From DATBGO01 sp050011895 (GTDB taxonomy: Bacteria; Actinomycetota; Actinomycetes; Streptosporangiales; Streptosporangiaceae), in NCBI GenBank assembly GCA_050011895.1, contig JBEKIF010000009.1, positions 1 through 64,000 on the forward strand: a stretch of 64,000 bases of DNA. The letters run 5' to 3'. Numbering within the stretch: position 1 is the stretch's first letter; each line of letters begins with the position of its first letter. A program made the position numbers and the translations under genes. Shown piece after piece: positions 43,547-53,112 of this stretch. The notes under the pieces were generated by a model. That model saw nothing but the letters and a program-made list of their open reading frames with translations. It was not told where the DNA came from and did no database searches.

Positions 43547-45017
43547 CGCCGCCTTTCTTGCGGTATCTCGGGGCGGGATAGAGCACTGTCTTGGGTTCGG
43601 AGAACGTCTCCATCGGGAAGCGCCCGCCAACGCGGCCCCGGCCGCTGATGCTGCCTGCGCGGCCGCCGAACGGCAGATGGGATTCCCACAGGTTGGTCGA
43701 GGCGTTGATGTTGACCCAGCCGGCCCTGGCCTGCTCTGCGAACGCCAGTCCGCGCTCCAGGTCCGCGGTGAAGACCGCGGCGGTCAGGCCGAACGGGGAC
43801 GCGTTGGTCAGCTCAAGGGCCTCGTCCGCGGAGCGCACCGTGACGACCGGCACCACCGGCCCGAACGTCTCCTCCTGCTCGATCGCCATCCCCGGCGTGA
43901 CGCCGTCAAGCACGGTGGGCTGCGCGTACAGCTCTGTCGGCAAGCCGGTGGCCGCCCGTCCCCGCCGCCCGCCGGAGCAGATTCGCGCGCCGCCGGCAAT
44001 GGCGTCACTGAGGTGCCTGTCGAACTTGGCCGCGGTGGCCTCGTTGTTCAGCGGCCCCATCGTGGTCTGCGGATCGAACGGATCGCCCAGCCTGACCCGG
44101 TTCCTGGTCGCCGCGACGACCCGCTCGACAAACTCATCGCGGACGCCCGCCTGAACCAGGAAGCGCTCGCCTGCCGTGCAGCTCTGACCCGCGCAGAGGT
44201 AGGCGGCCTCAAGCGCGGCATCGGTGGCCAGCTCAAGGTCGGCGTCGTCCAGGATCACCATGGGGCCGTTGCCGCCGAGCTCAAGCAGCTGTGTCTTGCC
44301 TGCCGCCCGCGCTGCGACGCTCGCGCCGGTTGCCACCGAGCCGACGAAGCCCACGCCTGCCACGCCAGCATGACCGGCCAGCGCGTCCCCGACGACCGGG
44401 CCCGGGCCGGGGACGAAGTTGAACACGCCGGCCGGCAGGCCGGCCTCCGCTATGACCTCGGCCAGGATCGCGCAGCACGCCGTCGTGGTCGGCGCGGGCA
44501 CCCACACGATCACGTTGCCTGCCGCCATCGCGGGCGCGAACAGCTCGGCGCCCATCGTGTACGGCCAGTTCCATGGGGACACCACGCCGACCACCCCGAG
44601 CGGGACCCGGGTGCTGAGCACCCGGCGGTCTGCCGATGAGGACGCGGGCAGCGCGCCCTCGCACCGCTTGGCGTCCTCGCCGGCCATCCTGAAATACTCG
44701 GCCAGCTCGTCGACCTCATCGAAGGCCTCGGCGACGAGCGGCTTGCCTTGATCCTCGGTGAGGGCGTGGGCCAGCTCGTCGCGCCGCTGCCCGATCCGGG
44801 TGACGATCTGGCCGCACCAGGCCGCCCGGTCGAAGGCCGAGGCGGCGGCCCAGGCTGGCCAGGCCGCGGTGGCCGCCGCGACGGCCGCGTCAACATCGGC
44901 CGGATCGGCCACCGCGAGCCCGGCAAACGCTTCGCCGGAGGACGGACTGGTCGCGACCGTGCGGCCGGCGCCGCCGGGTCGCCATTTGCCGTCGATATAC
45001 AGCAGGTGCTCGCGCAC
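43539..45017 (-). CDS. NAD(P)-dependent aldehyde dehydrogenase
   Basis: 492 residues. Catalytic cysteine in LCAGQSCTAGER, general base glutamate in QLLELGGNGP, cofactor loop GFVGSVATGASVAA, and NWPYTMGAEL; the family ending EETFGPVVPVVTV is present. Substrate is not evident; betaine aldehyde, formaldehyde adducts or a semialdehyde would fit the one-carbon context. It is the first structural gene after the IclR regulator and is coupled to fhs. Confidence 0.92.
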   Translation of the reverse strand: MREHLLYIDGKWRPGGAGRTVATSPSSGEAFAGLAVADPADVDAAVAAATAAWPAWAAASAFDRAAWCGQIVTRIGQRRDELAHALTEDQGKPLVAEAFDEVDELAEYFRMAGEDAKRCEGALPASSSADRRVLSTRVPLGVVGVVSPWNWPYTMGAELFAPAMAAGNVIVWVPAPTTTACCAILAEVIAEAGLPAGVFNFVPGPGPVVGDALAGHAGVAGVGFVGSVATGASVAARAAGKTQLLELGGNGPMVILDDADLELATDAALEAAYLCAGQSCTAGERFLVQAGVRDEFVERVVAATRNRVRLGDPFDPQTTMGPLNNEATAAKFDRHLSDAIAGGARICSGGRRGRAATGLPTELYAQPTVLDGVTPGMAIEQEETFGPVVPVVTVRSADEALELTNASPFGLTAAVFTADLERGLAFAEQARAGWVNINASTNLWESHLPFGGRAGSISGRGRVGGRFPMETFSEPKTVLYPAPRYRKKGGDV

Positions 45018-45051
45018 GTTCCTCGCCTCTTCGTTGGGGTCTGGCCGTGGT

Positions 45052-45155
45052 TGTTCTGGCGGTGACGGGGTCTGGCGGTGGGTCTGGTGGTGGAACAGGG
45101 TCTGGTGGTGGTCGGGGGTCCGGCGGTAGTGGTGTCTGGTGGTGGTCGGGCTGGC
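45052..45155. repeat. Minisatellite between IclR and ALDH genes
   Basis: Irregular repeats of GGTCTGGTGGTGG and GGGTCTGGCGGTG type fill most of the 141-base gap. It separates the regulator from the operon it probably controls. Confidence 0.8.
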
Positions 45156-45158
45156 TGG

Positions 45159-45884
45159 TCAGGAAGTCGCGCAGAGCCTTCCCAGCTTGTCCAGGGACTC
45201 CGGCTGCATCCGGTAGCCGGGCCCGGAGATCGACAGCGCCCCGACGCAGGTCCCGGCCGGGTCGAAGACTGGCGCCGCCACCGCTACCAGCCCGTCCTCG
45301 AGTTCGGCGGCCGCCGTGGCGTATCCGTCCCTGCGGACCGCGGCCAGCTCGGCGGTGAGCGCGTCGTGGCTGGTGATGGTGCGGTCGGTGTACCGCTCCA
45401 GCTGGCGCGGTACCGGAATGGCGCCGTAGGCGAGCAGGACCTTGCCGTTGGCGACCGCATGCGGTTTGGTCCGCCTGCCGATCCAGCCGCCAGAGCAGCT
45501 CAGGATGAAGGTGCTCGGAATCTCGGCGATGTTGAGAATGTCGGTGCCGTACGGGACCGCGAGGTTCACCGTCTCGCCGGTCTGCCGGGACAGCTTGTCC
45601 ATGGCGGGCTGCATCATCGTGACGAGGTCGAGGTCACGCAGCGCCAGCGTGCCCAGCCGGATGACTTCCGGGCCGAGCCGGAACCGCCGTCCGGCGCGGG
45701 TCAGCAGCCCAGCCCGCTGCAGCGCGGCGGCCAGGCGCGAGGCGGTCGACTTGTGCACCCCGAGCGACTCGGCCATCTCGGTGACACCCAGCTCGGCGCG
45801 GGACTCATCGAAGCTCGTGAGCAGGGCCAGCACCCGCTCCGCTGACTGATAGGTTGCGCCAGAAGCAACTTCGGCTCTCAACAC
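45159..45884 (-). CDS. IclR-family transcriptional regulator
   Basis: 241 residues. Winged helix at the N-terminus (about 12-70: YQSAERVLALLTSFDES, VHKSTASRLAAALQRAGLL). The effector domain (about 80-240) shows PHAVANGKVLLAYG, AAELEDGLVAVAAPVFD, and GALSISGPGYRM. GTG 45884 is the start. It precedes the ALDH-fhs-fchA genes on the same strand and probably controls them. A GTTGC-N7-GCAAC palindrome lies in its first codons. Confidence 0.92.
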   Translation of the reverse strand: MLRAEVASGATYQSAERVLALLTSFDESRAELGVTEMAESLGVHKSTASRLAAALQRAGLLTRAGRRFRLGPEVIRLGTLALRDLDLVTMMQPAMDKLSRQTGETVNLAVPYGTDILNIAEIPSTFILSCSGGWIGRRTKPHAVANGKVLLAYGAIPVPRQLERYTDRTITSHDALTAELAAVRRDGYATAAAELEDGLVAVAAPVFDPAGTCVGALSISGPGYRMQPESLDKLGRLCATS

Positions 45885-46013
45885 GCAACAAGGATGGCCA
45901 GCTACTCAGCCGAAGTCAACAGGGCGAAGGTCACTCATTGTGCCCGATAAGCGGTATTGTGCGGGTGGCTAGCTAGCCGCCGTAAGTGCACCTCGTGGCA
46001 GCAGGGAGCAACC

Positions 46014-46886
46014 GTGGGCGCAGACCCGCCCGGCCAGGCCGAGTCCGCCACGGCAGCCGTGTCCGACCCGCTGCCTGAGGCGTTCGGGCTGGCTCGCGGC
46101 GCAGCCGATTCCGGCCTCGGCCTCAAGCTGCTCGGCGGCCTGGCGGTCCGGGTCATCTGCCCGGGCTTCCCGCCACGGCTGCGCCGCGACCAGGACATGG
46201 ACTTCGCGTGCCTGTCGAAGGGCCGCAAGAACGTGGCCGCCTATCTGGAGCGCAGCGGCTGCGAGCCGGACCGCAGGTTCAACAACCTCAACGGCGACCG
46301 GCAGATGTACTTCACCGCCCCGTCCGGGCGGCCCATCGATGTCATGGTCGACCGGCTGGCCATGTGCCACACGCTCGACTTCAGGCCGACGTTCGACCGG
46401 CTGCCGTTCACCCTGGACGTGGTCGACCTGCTGCTCTCGAAGCTGCAGATCGTGGAGCTCAACGAGAAGGACGCCAGGGACCTGCTCCAGCTCCTCGCGG
46501 CGATGCCGCTGGCGAGCGGCAGCGAAAATGGCGGCGAGGAACGGCACCGCGGCGACGAACGGCACCTCGGCCGCCATGCCAGGGAGGCGGACGGCGACAT
46601 CCCGCACTCCGGTGCGCGGTTCATCGACACCGACAGGTTCGGCAAGGTGCTCGGCGCCGACTGGGGCTGGTGGCGGACAGTAACCGCCAACCTGAAGAAG
46701 CTGCCTGCGCTCGCGGCGGAGCGCCCCCATCTGCACCCGCCCGAGCCGCCCTTCGATGCCGCGGAGTCCTGCCAGCGCCTGCTGGAGCTCGCCGAGTCCG
46801 CTCCCAAGACCGTGAAGTGGCGGCTGCGCGCCAACGTGGGCGACCGGGTTCGCTGGTATGAGCTGCCAGAAGAAGTCGGCCATTGA
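46014..46886 (+). CDS. Nucleotidyltransferase-fold protein (AbiEii-like), function unknown
   Basis: 290 residues. GLKLLGGLAVRVICPG and LRRDQDMDFACL resemble the G(G)...DxD pattern of the nucleotidyltransferase fold, and LLLSKLQIVELNEKDARDL matches the second conserved block of AbiEii/MenT-like proteins. The C-terminal 110 residues are variable. No AbiEi-type antitoxin gene is adjacent, so a toxin role is not supported. GTG 46014 is chosen because GGGAG precedes it; the N-terminal 25 residues are low-complexity. Downstream, 100 bases separate it from the phosphoesterase gene. Confidence 0.7.
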   Translation: MGADPPGQAESATAAVSDPLPEAFGLARGAADSGLGLKLLGGLAVRVICPGFPPRLRRDQDMDFACLSKGRKNVAAYLERSGCEPDRRFNNLNGDRQMYFTAPSGRPIDVMVDRLAMCHTLDFRPTFDRLPFTLDVVDLLLSKLQIVELNEKDARDLLQLLAAMPLASGSENGGEERHRGDERHLGRHAREADGDIPHSGARFIDTDRFGKVLGADWGWWRTVTANLKKLPALAAERPHLHPPEPPFDAAESCQRLLELAESAPKTVKWRLRANVGDRVRWYELPEEVGH

Positions 46887-46986
46887 AGCCGTGGCTGACC
46901 CTTTCGGCCTGAACAGGCGCTTGACGGCTGGTTGCGTCGGATGCTACAGGTTGCACCCAAAGCAGCGCTGTTGACATGGTGGTTGC

Positions 46987-47925
46987 ATGAAAATCTTTTT
47001 TGCCACCGATATCCACGGCTCAGAGGTCTGCTGGCGGAAGTTCCTGAACTCGGCCGCCTTCTATAAGGCCGACATGGTGGTGCTGGGTGGCGACGTCACC
47101 GGCAAGGTGATGGTGCCGATCGTCTCGTATCCGGGGTACTGGCAGGTCACTCTCGGTGGCCAGGCTCAGCGCCTGGAGACCCAGGCCGAGCTTGATGAGG
47201 TGCAGCGCCTGATCCGCAACCGCGGTTCCTACCCGGCGATCGTCACCGCGGACGAGCTCAAGTTCCTCAGCGAGGAAGAGGGCGCGGTCGACCGCAGGTT
47301 CACCGTCGAGATGATCAAGTCGCTAGACCGGTGGCTCGACATGGCGGATGGCAAGCTCAAGGGCGGCGACATCCCGTGCATCCTCAACGGCGGCAACGAC
47401 GACATCTGGGAAATCGATGACGTCATCGAGTCTTCGCCGTCCGTCAGCTTCGCCGAGGGGAAGGTCATCGACCTCGACGGCTTCCACCTGGTCTCGATGG
47501 GCTGGACCAACCCCACCCCGTGGGACACCTACCGCGAGGCGCCGGAGGAGGAGCTGGCAGCCAAGATCGAGACGATTGTCGCCGGGGTGCCCGACATGGA
47601 ACGGGCGATCTTCAACTTCCATGCCCCGCCGTACGGCACCGGTCTTGATGAGGCGCCCGCGCTCGACGCGACGCTGCGGCCGACGCACGGCGGCGCGGTG
47701 ATGAAGCCGGTGGGCTCGACCGCGGTACGGGACGCGATCATGAAACACCAGCCGATGCTGTCGGTGCACGGCCACATTCACGAGAGCCGCGGTATCAAGC
47801 GGATGGGCAGGACTTTTGCCATCAATCCCGGCAGCGTCTACGGCGATGGCGTGCTCCAGGGCGCGGTGCTCGAGCTGAACCCGAAGAAGGGCAAAGTAAC
47901 CAAATACCTTCTGGTCAATGGTTGA
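46987..47925 (+). CDS. Metallophosphoesterase
   Basis: 312 residues. Di-metal site motifs: FFATDIHGSE (DxH), VVLGGDVTGK (GD), NGGNDDIWEID (GNxD in place of GNHD), FNFHAPPYG, and VHGHIHESRG (GHxH), then INPGSVYGDG. The aspartate at the GNHD position is unusual but also seen in other members of this subfamily. Substrate unknown. TTGACG at 46921 may be part of its promoter. Confidence 0.88.
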   Translation: MKIFFATDIHGSEVCWRKFLNSAAFYKADMVVLGGDVTGKVMVPIVSYPGYWQVTLGGQAQRLETQAELDEVQRLIRNRGSYPAIVTADELKFLSEEEGAVDRRFTVEMIKSLDRWLDMADGKLKGGDIPCILNGGNDDIWEIDDVIESSPSVSFAEGKVIDLDGFHLVSMGWTNPTPWDTYREAPEEELAAKIETIVAGVPDMERAIFNFHAPPYGTGLDEAPALDATLRPTHGGAVMKPVGSTAVRDAIMKHQPMLSVHGHIHESRGIKRMGRTFAINPGSVYGDGVLQGAVLELNPKKGKVTKYLLVNG

Positions 47926-48013
47926 GGTCAAAGGATCGAAAACTGGCCGTAACGCCTGTTAAGGTGCTGGCCAGTAAACGATCACGATAAATCCGACCTA
48001 CTTGGAGGCGAGC

Positions 48014-49654
48014 ATGGCGGCGGGTACCGTCGGCGGCGAGACCCCGACACTGTTCCTCCGGAAGGCGACCGGTCTCGTCAGGGGCTGGTCGGTCCGGGAC
48101 TCGATGATCTACGCGTGCCTGGCGACCAACTTCGTCACGCTGGGGATCTACGAGTTCACGTTCGCGGGCCCGGCCTTCCCCAAAGGCCAGCTGATCACAG
48201 CGGTGCTGATCTCGGGCGTCTGGGTTTCCTTCCTCGTGGTCGCTTACGCGGGCCTCATAGTCACGATCCCGCGGGCAGGCGGCGACTACGTCTGGCAGAC
48301 CCGGATCCTTGGCAGCGGCCTCGGCTTCGTGATGGCCGCCACCGGCTGGTGGTTCATCCTGTGGCTGTGGGCCCCGATCTACGGCAACATCCTGTCCGTT
48401 CAGTTGTTCCAGCCGCTGTGGGCGACACTCAAATGGACCTGGCCCGGTTCCGGCGCAACCGCAGGCGCCGCCTGGTTCGGCACCAAGACCGGGATCTTCA
48501 TCGTCACGCTTATCACGATCGCGATCGCCGGCATCCTGGTCTCGCTCGGCATGTCCGGGTACGCCAAGATCCAGCGGTGGGCCTTCGTGGGCGGCATGAT
48601 CGGGTTCGCCGTCATCGTGATCCTGCTGCTGGTCAACTCGCACGCCAGCTTCGTCAGCTCGTTCAACCTTGAGGCGCACAAGATCTTCGGCGTCAACGGC
48701 GCCTACACCGCGACGAACGTCGCGGCCGCCAAGGCCGGGGGTGTCACGTCGCCGTTCGGCTTCGGCCCGCTCGGGCCGACGATGCTGCTCGTGCCCGCGA
48801 TGATGTTCTTCATCCTGTGGCCGAACTGGGGCGCCACCCTCTACGGCGAGATTCGCGGGGCGAGCGACTTCAGGCGCGTGTTCACCGGCATGTTCGCTGG
48901 CCTGTGGATCACCGTCATCCTGACCGTCATCTTCCTGCTGCTGGTAGCGAAGACCATCGGCTGGGGCTTCTACCAGAATCTCAACACTCTGGACTTCGAC
49001 CTCAAGCCGCAGTTCGGCATCTGGCCTTACCCGTTCATGTTCGCGGGCTGGCTGGTACACAACACCGCATTCCAGGTGATCCTGATCCTGGTGCTGAGCC
49101 TGTGGTTCTTCGGCTGGGTCGGCACCCTGTTCCTGTCCTCGACCCGGGTCATCTTCGCCGCGGCGTTCGACCGGGTGCTGCCGGACCGGGCCGCCGAAGT
49201 GTCGGAGAAGCGCAAGGTGCCGGTCTGGTCACTGATCCTGATGCTGCTGCCCGCCGCCGGGCTCAGCGCGGTCTACGCGTACTCGACGACCTTCAGGAAC
49301 TACACCCTGGATGCGACCCTGGTGATCGCGGTGACCTATCTCTTTAGCGCGATCGCGGTGGTGATCCTGCCGTGGCGGAAGCCGGACCTGTGGCGGGCCT
49401 CGCCGGCCAGCAAGATCAAGATCTTCGGCGTGCAGATCGTCCCGGTGGCCGGCGTCGTCACGATCGGGCTGCTCGGCTTCAACCTCTACGAGTGGCTGTC
49501 GAACGGGAACTACTTCGTCAACAACAAGACCTCGCTGGTCTACATGGGCGCGATGTACGTGCTGGCGATCATCGTCTACGTCGGCGCCCGGATCATCCGG
49601 AACCGGCAGGGCATCGACCTCGGCCTCATCAACAAGGAGATCCCAGTCGAGTAG
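48014..49654 (+). CDS. APC-superfamily amino acid permease
   Basis: 546 residues with about 12-14 membrane helices. GLVRGWSVRDSMIYACLATN at the N-terminus and IPRAGGDYVWQTRILG in helix 2-3 are typical of APC transporters (amino acid-polyamine-organocation). ATG 48014 follows TTGGAGGCGAGC, a strong ribosome binding site. Because it lies just upstream of the dimethylglycine-dehydrogenase-like gene, a methylated amine or amino acid is a reasonable substrate guess. A strong hairpin after its stop separates the two transcripts at least partly. Confidence 0.88.
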   Translation: MAAGTVGGETPTLFLRKATGLVRGWSVRDSMIYACLATNFVTLGIYEFTFAGPAFPKGQLITAVLISGVWVSFLVVAYAGLIVTIPRAGGDYVWQTRILGSGLGFVMAATGWWFILWLWAPIYGNILSVQLFQPLWATLKWTWPGSGATAGAAWFGTKTGIFIVTLITIAIAGILVSLGMSGYAKIQRWAFVGGMIGFAVIVILLLVNSHASFVSSFNLEAHKIFGVNGAYTATNVAAAKAGGVTSPFGFGPLGPTMLLVPAMMFFILWPNWGATLYGEIRGASDFRRVFTGMFAGLWITVILTVIFLLLVAKTIGWGFYQNLNTLDFDLKPQFGIWPYPFMFAGWLVHNTAFQVILILVLSLWFFGWVGTLFLSSTRVIFAAAFDRVLPDRAAEVSEKRKVPVWSLILMLLPAAGLSAVYAYSTTFRNYTLDATLVIAVTYLFSAIAVVILPWRKPDLWRASPASKIKIFGVQIVPVAGVVTIGLLGFNLYEWLSNGNYFVNNKTSLVYMGAMYVLAIIVYVGARIIRNRQGIDLGLINKEIPVE

Positions 49655-49680
49655 GCGGCAGCTCTGCGCCGCGGGCAGTT

Positions 49681-49725
49681 CCGGTCGGCCCCGTCGCCCA
49701 CTGGAGTGGGGGCGGGGCCGACCGG
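49681..49725 (+). terminator. Long hairpin after the permease gene
   Basis: About 20 base pairs: CCGGTCGGCCCCGTCGCCCA on the left pairs with TGGGGGCGGGGCCGACCGG on the right, with one bulge and a tiny loop. No U-run follows, as is usual in actinomycetes. It starts 26 bases after the permease stop. Confidence 0.7.
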
Positions 49726-49785
49726 CACGACGGGCCGGCGTGGACGTGGAAAATCGGAACTATCGAATCGGCGGGAATCAGCGGT

Positions 49786-52299
49786 ATGAACGACATCCCC
49801 ACCCGGGCCAGCGCCGTCATCGTGGGCGCCGGCATCGTCGGCAACAGCCTGGCCTATCACCTCGCCCGGCTGGGCTGGCACGAGCTTGTGCTGGTCGACA
49901 AGGGCCCGATGCCCAACCCAGGCGGCTCGACCGGGCACGCCTCCAACTTCATCTTCCCGATCGAATACTCGAAGATGATGATGGAGCTGACCGCCGACAG
50001 CACCAGGCAGTACAAGGAGCTGGGCGTCTTCACCGAAAGCGGCGGCATCGAGGTCGCGCGGACCGCCGGGCGGATGACCGAGCTGCGCCGCCGCTGCACG
50101 GCGGCCAAGGCGTGGGGAATCCCGGCGCAGCCGCTGACGCCAGCAGAGGTGGCCGGGCTGGTCCCGTATCTTGACGAGTCCGTCATTCTGGGCGGCGCCA
50201 GCTTCCCGACCGTCGGCGTGGTCGACTCGCTGCGCGCCGGGACGCTGATGCGCGAGCAGGCGCAGCAGCTCGGCGCGCTGACCGTGCTGGCAGGCACCGA
50301 GGTGCTGGGGATCGACAAGTCGCCGGATGGCCGGGTCAGCGCGGTGCGGACCAGCAAGGGCGACATCCAGACGCCGGTCGCGGCGATCTGCTGCGGCGTC
50401 TGGAGCCCGCGGATCGCGCGGCTGGCCGGGGGGCGTATCCCGCTGACCCCGGTCGTGCACCAGATGATCAGCGTCGGGCCGATCGCGCTGTTCGCCGAGA
50501 CGCCCGGCGAGATCTCCTACCCGATCGTCCGGGATGTGGACGCCAACATGTACGAGCGCCAGCACGGCGGCGACATGGAGGTGGGCTCGTACGCGCACCG
50601 GCCGATCATCGTGGCGCCCGACGAGATCCCGTCGATCGAGGAAGCCGTCATGTCGCCCACCGAGATGCCGTTCACCCAGAACGACTTCGACCCGCAGCTC
50701 CTGCAAGCCCTGGAGCTGATGCCTGATCTGCTGGGCGATGAACTCGCCGGCATCCGTTATGCAATCAATGGTCTTATCGCGATGACGCCGGACGGGCATC
50801 CGGTGCTCGGTGAAATCCCGGAGGTCCCCGGGCTCTGGTCGGTCGCGGCGAGCTGGATCAAGGAGGGCCCCGGCATCGGCCGCGCGGTCGCTGAGTGGAT
50901 GAGCGGCGAGGTGCCTGAAATCGACATCCACGAGTCAGACATCGCCAGGTTCTACGGTCACCAGAAGACCACCGCGCACGTGACAGCCAGGGCGCGGGAG
51001 GGCTTCAACAAGATGTACGGGATCGTGCACCCGGGCGAGCAGTGGGAGTCCGGCCGGCCGCTGCGGCTCAGCCCCCTGTACGAGCGCGAGCGTGAGCTTG
51101 GCGCGGTGTTCTTCGAGACCGTCGGCTGGGAGCGGCCGTTCTGGTACGCGTCCAACGGGGCCCTGCTGGAACGCTACGGCGGACGGCTGATGGAGCGCGA
51201 GGCCGAGTGGGAGTCACGCTGGTGGTCGCCGATCATCAACGCGGAGCATCTGGCCATGCGCGAGCACTGCGGGATCGTCGACCTGTCCGCCTTCGCGATC
51301 TTCGACGTGATCGGCCCGGGCGCCCTTAACACTGTTCAGTCGCTGGCTGTCGCGCAGCTGGATGTCCGGCCAGGCCGGGTCGTGTACACCGCACTGCTGA
51401 ACGACGGCGGCGGCTTCGTGGCCGACCTGACGATCATGCGGCTGGGGCCGGAGCGGTTTCGCGTGGTCACCGGTGGTGCCACCGGGATGATGGACCTCAA
51501 GTGGTTCACCGACCACCTGCCCGCCGACGCCGCGGTCGCCGACCTGACCTCGGCCTGGATCACGATCGGCCTATGGGGCCCGGCCGCCAGGGACATCCTG
51601 GCCGCGGTCACGCCCGACGACGTCTCGCAGGCCGGTTTCGGCTTCGCGACCTGCCGGGAGATCGAGGTCGGCGGGGCCAGCGTGCTGGCGTCGCGGATCT
51701 CCTATGTGGGCGAGCTCGGCTGGGAACTGCACGTTCCGGCCGAACAGGGCGCCCGGGTCTGGGACACCCTCTGGGAGGCTGGCCGGCCCGGCGGGCTGAT
51801 CCCGGCCGGCATCGGCGTCTACGGGACCACCGGCAGGCTGGAGAAGGGGTACCGGGCCTACGGCGCGGAGCTCGAGGCCTCCTACAACCTGGTGGAAGCC
51901 GGGATGACCAGACCGAGGGTGAAGGCACCGGATTTCACCGGCAAGGACGCCTACCTGGCGCAGCGGGATAGTCGGCCATGCGCGCTGCTGTGCACCCTGA
52001 CGGTGGACGACCACCGGAGCGCCGGCGGCCAGCTGCGGTACCCGCTCGGCGGCGAGCCGATCCTCACCCGTTCCGGCGAGCCGCTGATCGACGCCAAGGG
52101 ACGCCATTCCTACGTGACCAGCGCAGGCTCGGGGCCCTCGGTCGGCAAGCACCTGCTGATGGCCTACCTGCCGGCCGACCGGGCGGTGGCAGGCAACCAG
52201 CTGGCCGTCGAGTACCTCGGCGAACAGTATCCGGTGACCGTCGCGGTGGCCGGGGCCACGCCGCTGTTCGACCCGGCGAACGAGCGGATCAGGAGCTGA
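49786..52299 (+). CDS. FAD-dependent dimethylglycine/sarcosine dehydrogenase-like protein with aminomethyltransferase domain
   Basis: 837 residues. The N-terminal DAO domain has the FAD motif AVIVGAGIVGNSLAYHLA, and GSTGHAS (H51) lies where mammalian DMGDH binds FAD covalently. An FAO-type linker follows, then a GcvT folate-binding domain from about residue 440 (MYGIVHPGEQWESGRPLR, MREHCGIVDLSAFAIFDV, YVGELGWELHVP, YRAYGAELEA) and the GcvT C-domain. Such enzymes oxidise N-methyl groups of dimethylglycine or sarcosine and capture formaldehyde as methylene-THF, passing electrons to ETF. etfB begins five bases after the stop, which supports the assignment. Confidence 0.88.
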   Translation: MNDIPTRASAVIVGAGIVGNSLAYHLARLGWHELVLVDKGPMPNPGGSTGHASNFIFPIEYSKMMMELTADSTRQYKELGVFTESGGIEVARTAGRMTELRRRCTAAKAWGIPAQPLTPAEVAGLVPYLDESVILGGASFPTVGVVDSLRAGTLMREQAQQLGALTVLAGTEVLGIDKSPDGRVSAVRTSKGDIQTPVAAICCGVWSPRIARLAGGRIPLTPVVHQMISVGPIALFAETPGEISYPIVRDVDANMYERQHGGDMEVGSYAHRPIIVAPDEIPSIEEAVMSPTEMPFTQNDFDPQLLQALELMPDLLGDELAGIRYAINGLIAMTPDGHPVLGEIPEVPGLWSVAASWIKEGPGIGRAVAEWMSGEVPEIDIHESDIARFYGHQKTTAHVTARAREGFNKMYGIVHPGEQWESGRPLRLSPLYERERELGAVFFETVGWERPFWYASNGALLERYGGRLMEREAEWESRWWSPIINAEHLAMREHCGIVDLSAFAIFDVIGPGALNTVQSLAVAQLDVRPGRVVYTALLNDGGGFVADLTIMRLGPERFRVVTGGATGMMDLKWFTDHLPADAAVADLTSAWITIGLWGPAARDILAAVTPDDVSQAGFGFATCREIEVGGASVLASRISYVGELGWELHVPAEQGARVWDTLWEAGRPGGLIPAGIGVYGTTGRLEKGYRAYGAELEASYNLVEAGMTRPRVKAPDFTGKDAYLAQRDSRPCALLCTLTVDDHRSAGGQLRYPLGGEPILTRSGEPLIDAKGRHSYVTSAGSGPSVGKHLLMAYLPADRAVAGNQLAVEYLGEQYPVTVAVAGATPLFDPANERIRS

Positions 52300-52304
52300 C
52301 CGCG

Positions 52305-53075
52305 GTGGAGATCGCAGTCTGCGTCAAGCGGATCCCGATGGTCGGCGGCAAGATCGTCGTGACCGCCGACGGGCAGGGCGTCGATACCCGGATGTCGGGG
52401 TTCACGGTCAGCCCGCACGAAGAGTGCGCGATTGAAGAGGCCGTGCAGCTCACGCAGCGGCTGGGCGGCAGTGTATCGGTGCTGACGCTCGGGCCGCCCG
52501 AGGCCGCCGACCAGCTGCGGGACGCACTCGCGCTCGGCGCGTCGCGGGCTGTGCTGCTGGAGACCGACGGCGCGGAATGGGGCCCGATTGCCACCGCCGA
52601 GGCGATCGCCGAGCAGGCCCTGCGCCGCGCCGCGGGGCCCGAGGGGCCTTATGACCTGCTGCTATTCGGGAACGAGGCTGCTGATACCGGTGGCTACCAG
52701 GTCGCCGTCCGGGTTGCGCACGCGCTCGGCCTGCCATGTGTCACCGGCATCAAGAATATCGAGATAACGGATGACCGGGCGTCAGCCAGCCGCGAGTACC
52801 GGGGCACCGAGGAGCTATTCGACCTTCCCTTGCCCGCGGTGATCTCCGTCAAGGAGGGCATCAACCTGCCCAGATACCCGTCCCTGCCGGGCCGCCTGCG
52901 GGCCAAGCGCGCGCCCATCGAGCGCTACCCCGTGCAGCGGCGGGACGACGGGCTGCGGACGACAGGGCTCCGGGTTCCGGCCGGGGAGCACCGCCGGGCC
53001 GACGTCCTGGGGAACGGGCCGGACGCGGTGCCCGCGCTGGTCCGGCTGCTCGATGAGCTGGGGGTGCTGTCGTGA
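52305..53075 (+). CDS. etfB: Electron transfer flavoprotein, beta subunit
   Basis: 256 residues. IAVCVKRIPMVGG at the start, SPHEECAIEEAVQL, ALALGASRAVLL, LLLFGNEAADTGGYQVAVR, LGLPCVTGI and the ending region INLPRYPSLPGRLRAKR agree with ETF-beta, including the recognition loop. It carries AMP and, with EtfA, one FAD. GTG 52305 follows AGGAG by 9 bases; the frame upstream overlaps the dehydrogenase gene only by chance. Dedicated electron acceptor for the preceding dehydrogenase. Confidence 0.93.
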   Translation: MEIAVCVKRIPMVGGKIVVTADGQGVDTRMSGFTVSPHEECAIEEAVQLTQRLGGSVSVLTLGPPEAADQLRDALALGASRAVLLETDGAEWGPIATAEAIAEQALRRAAGPEGPYDLLLFGNEAADTGGYQVAVRVAHALGLPCVTGIKNIEITDDRASASREYRGTEELFDLPLPAVISVKEGINLPRYPSLPGRLRAKRAPIERYPVQRRDDGLRTTGLRVPAGEHRRADVLGNGPDAVPALVRLLDELGVLS

Positions 53076-53112
53076 GAGTCCGGTTGCCTTGGCTGACTGC
53101 GAGGGCGGCGTC

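Noticed and set aside
46014..46886. AbiE toxin-antitoxin system
   Set aside because: Only a weak AbiEii-like fold pattern; no AbiEi antitoxin gene beside it.
49576..50931. 451-codon minus-strand frame opposite the DMGDH-like gene
   Set aside because: Composition-driven shadow without motifs.
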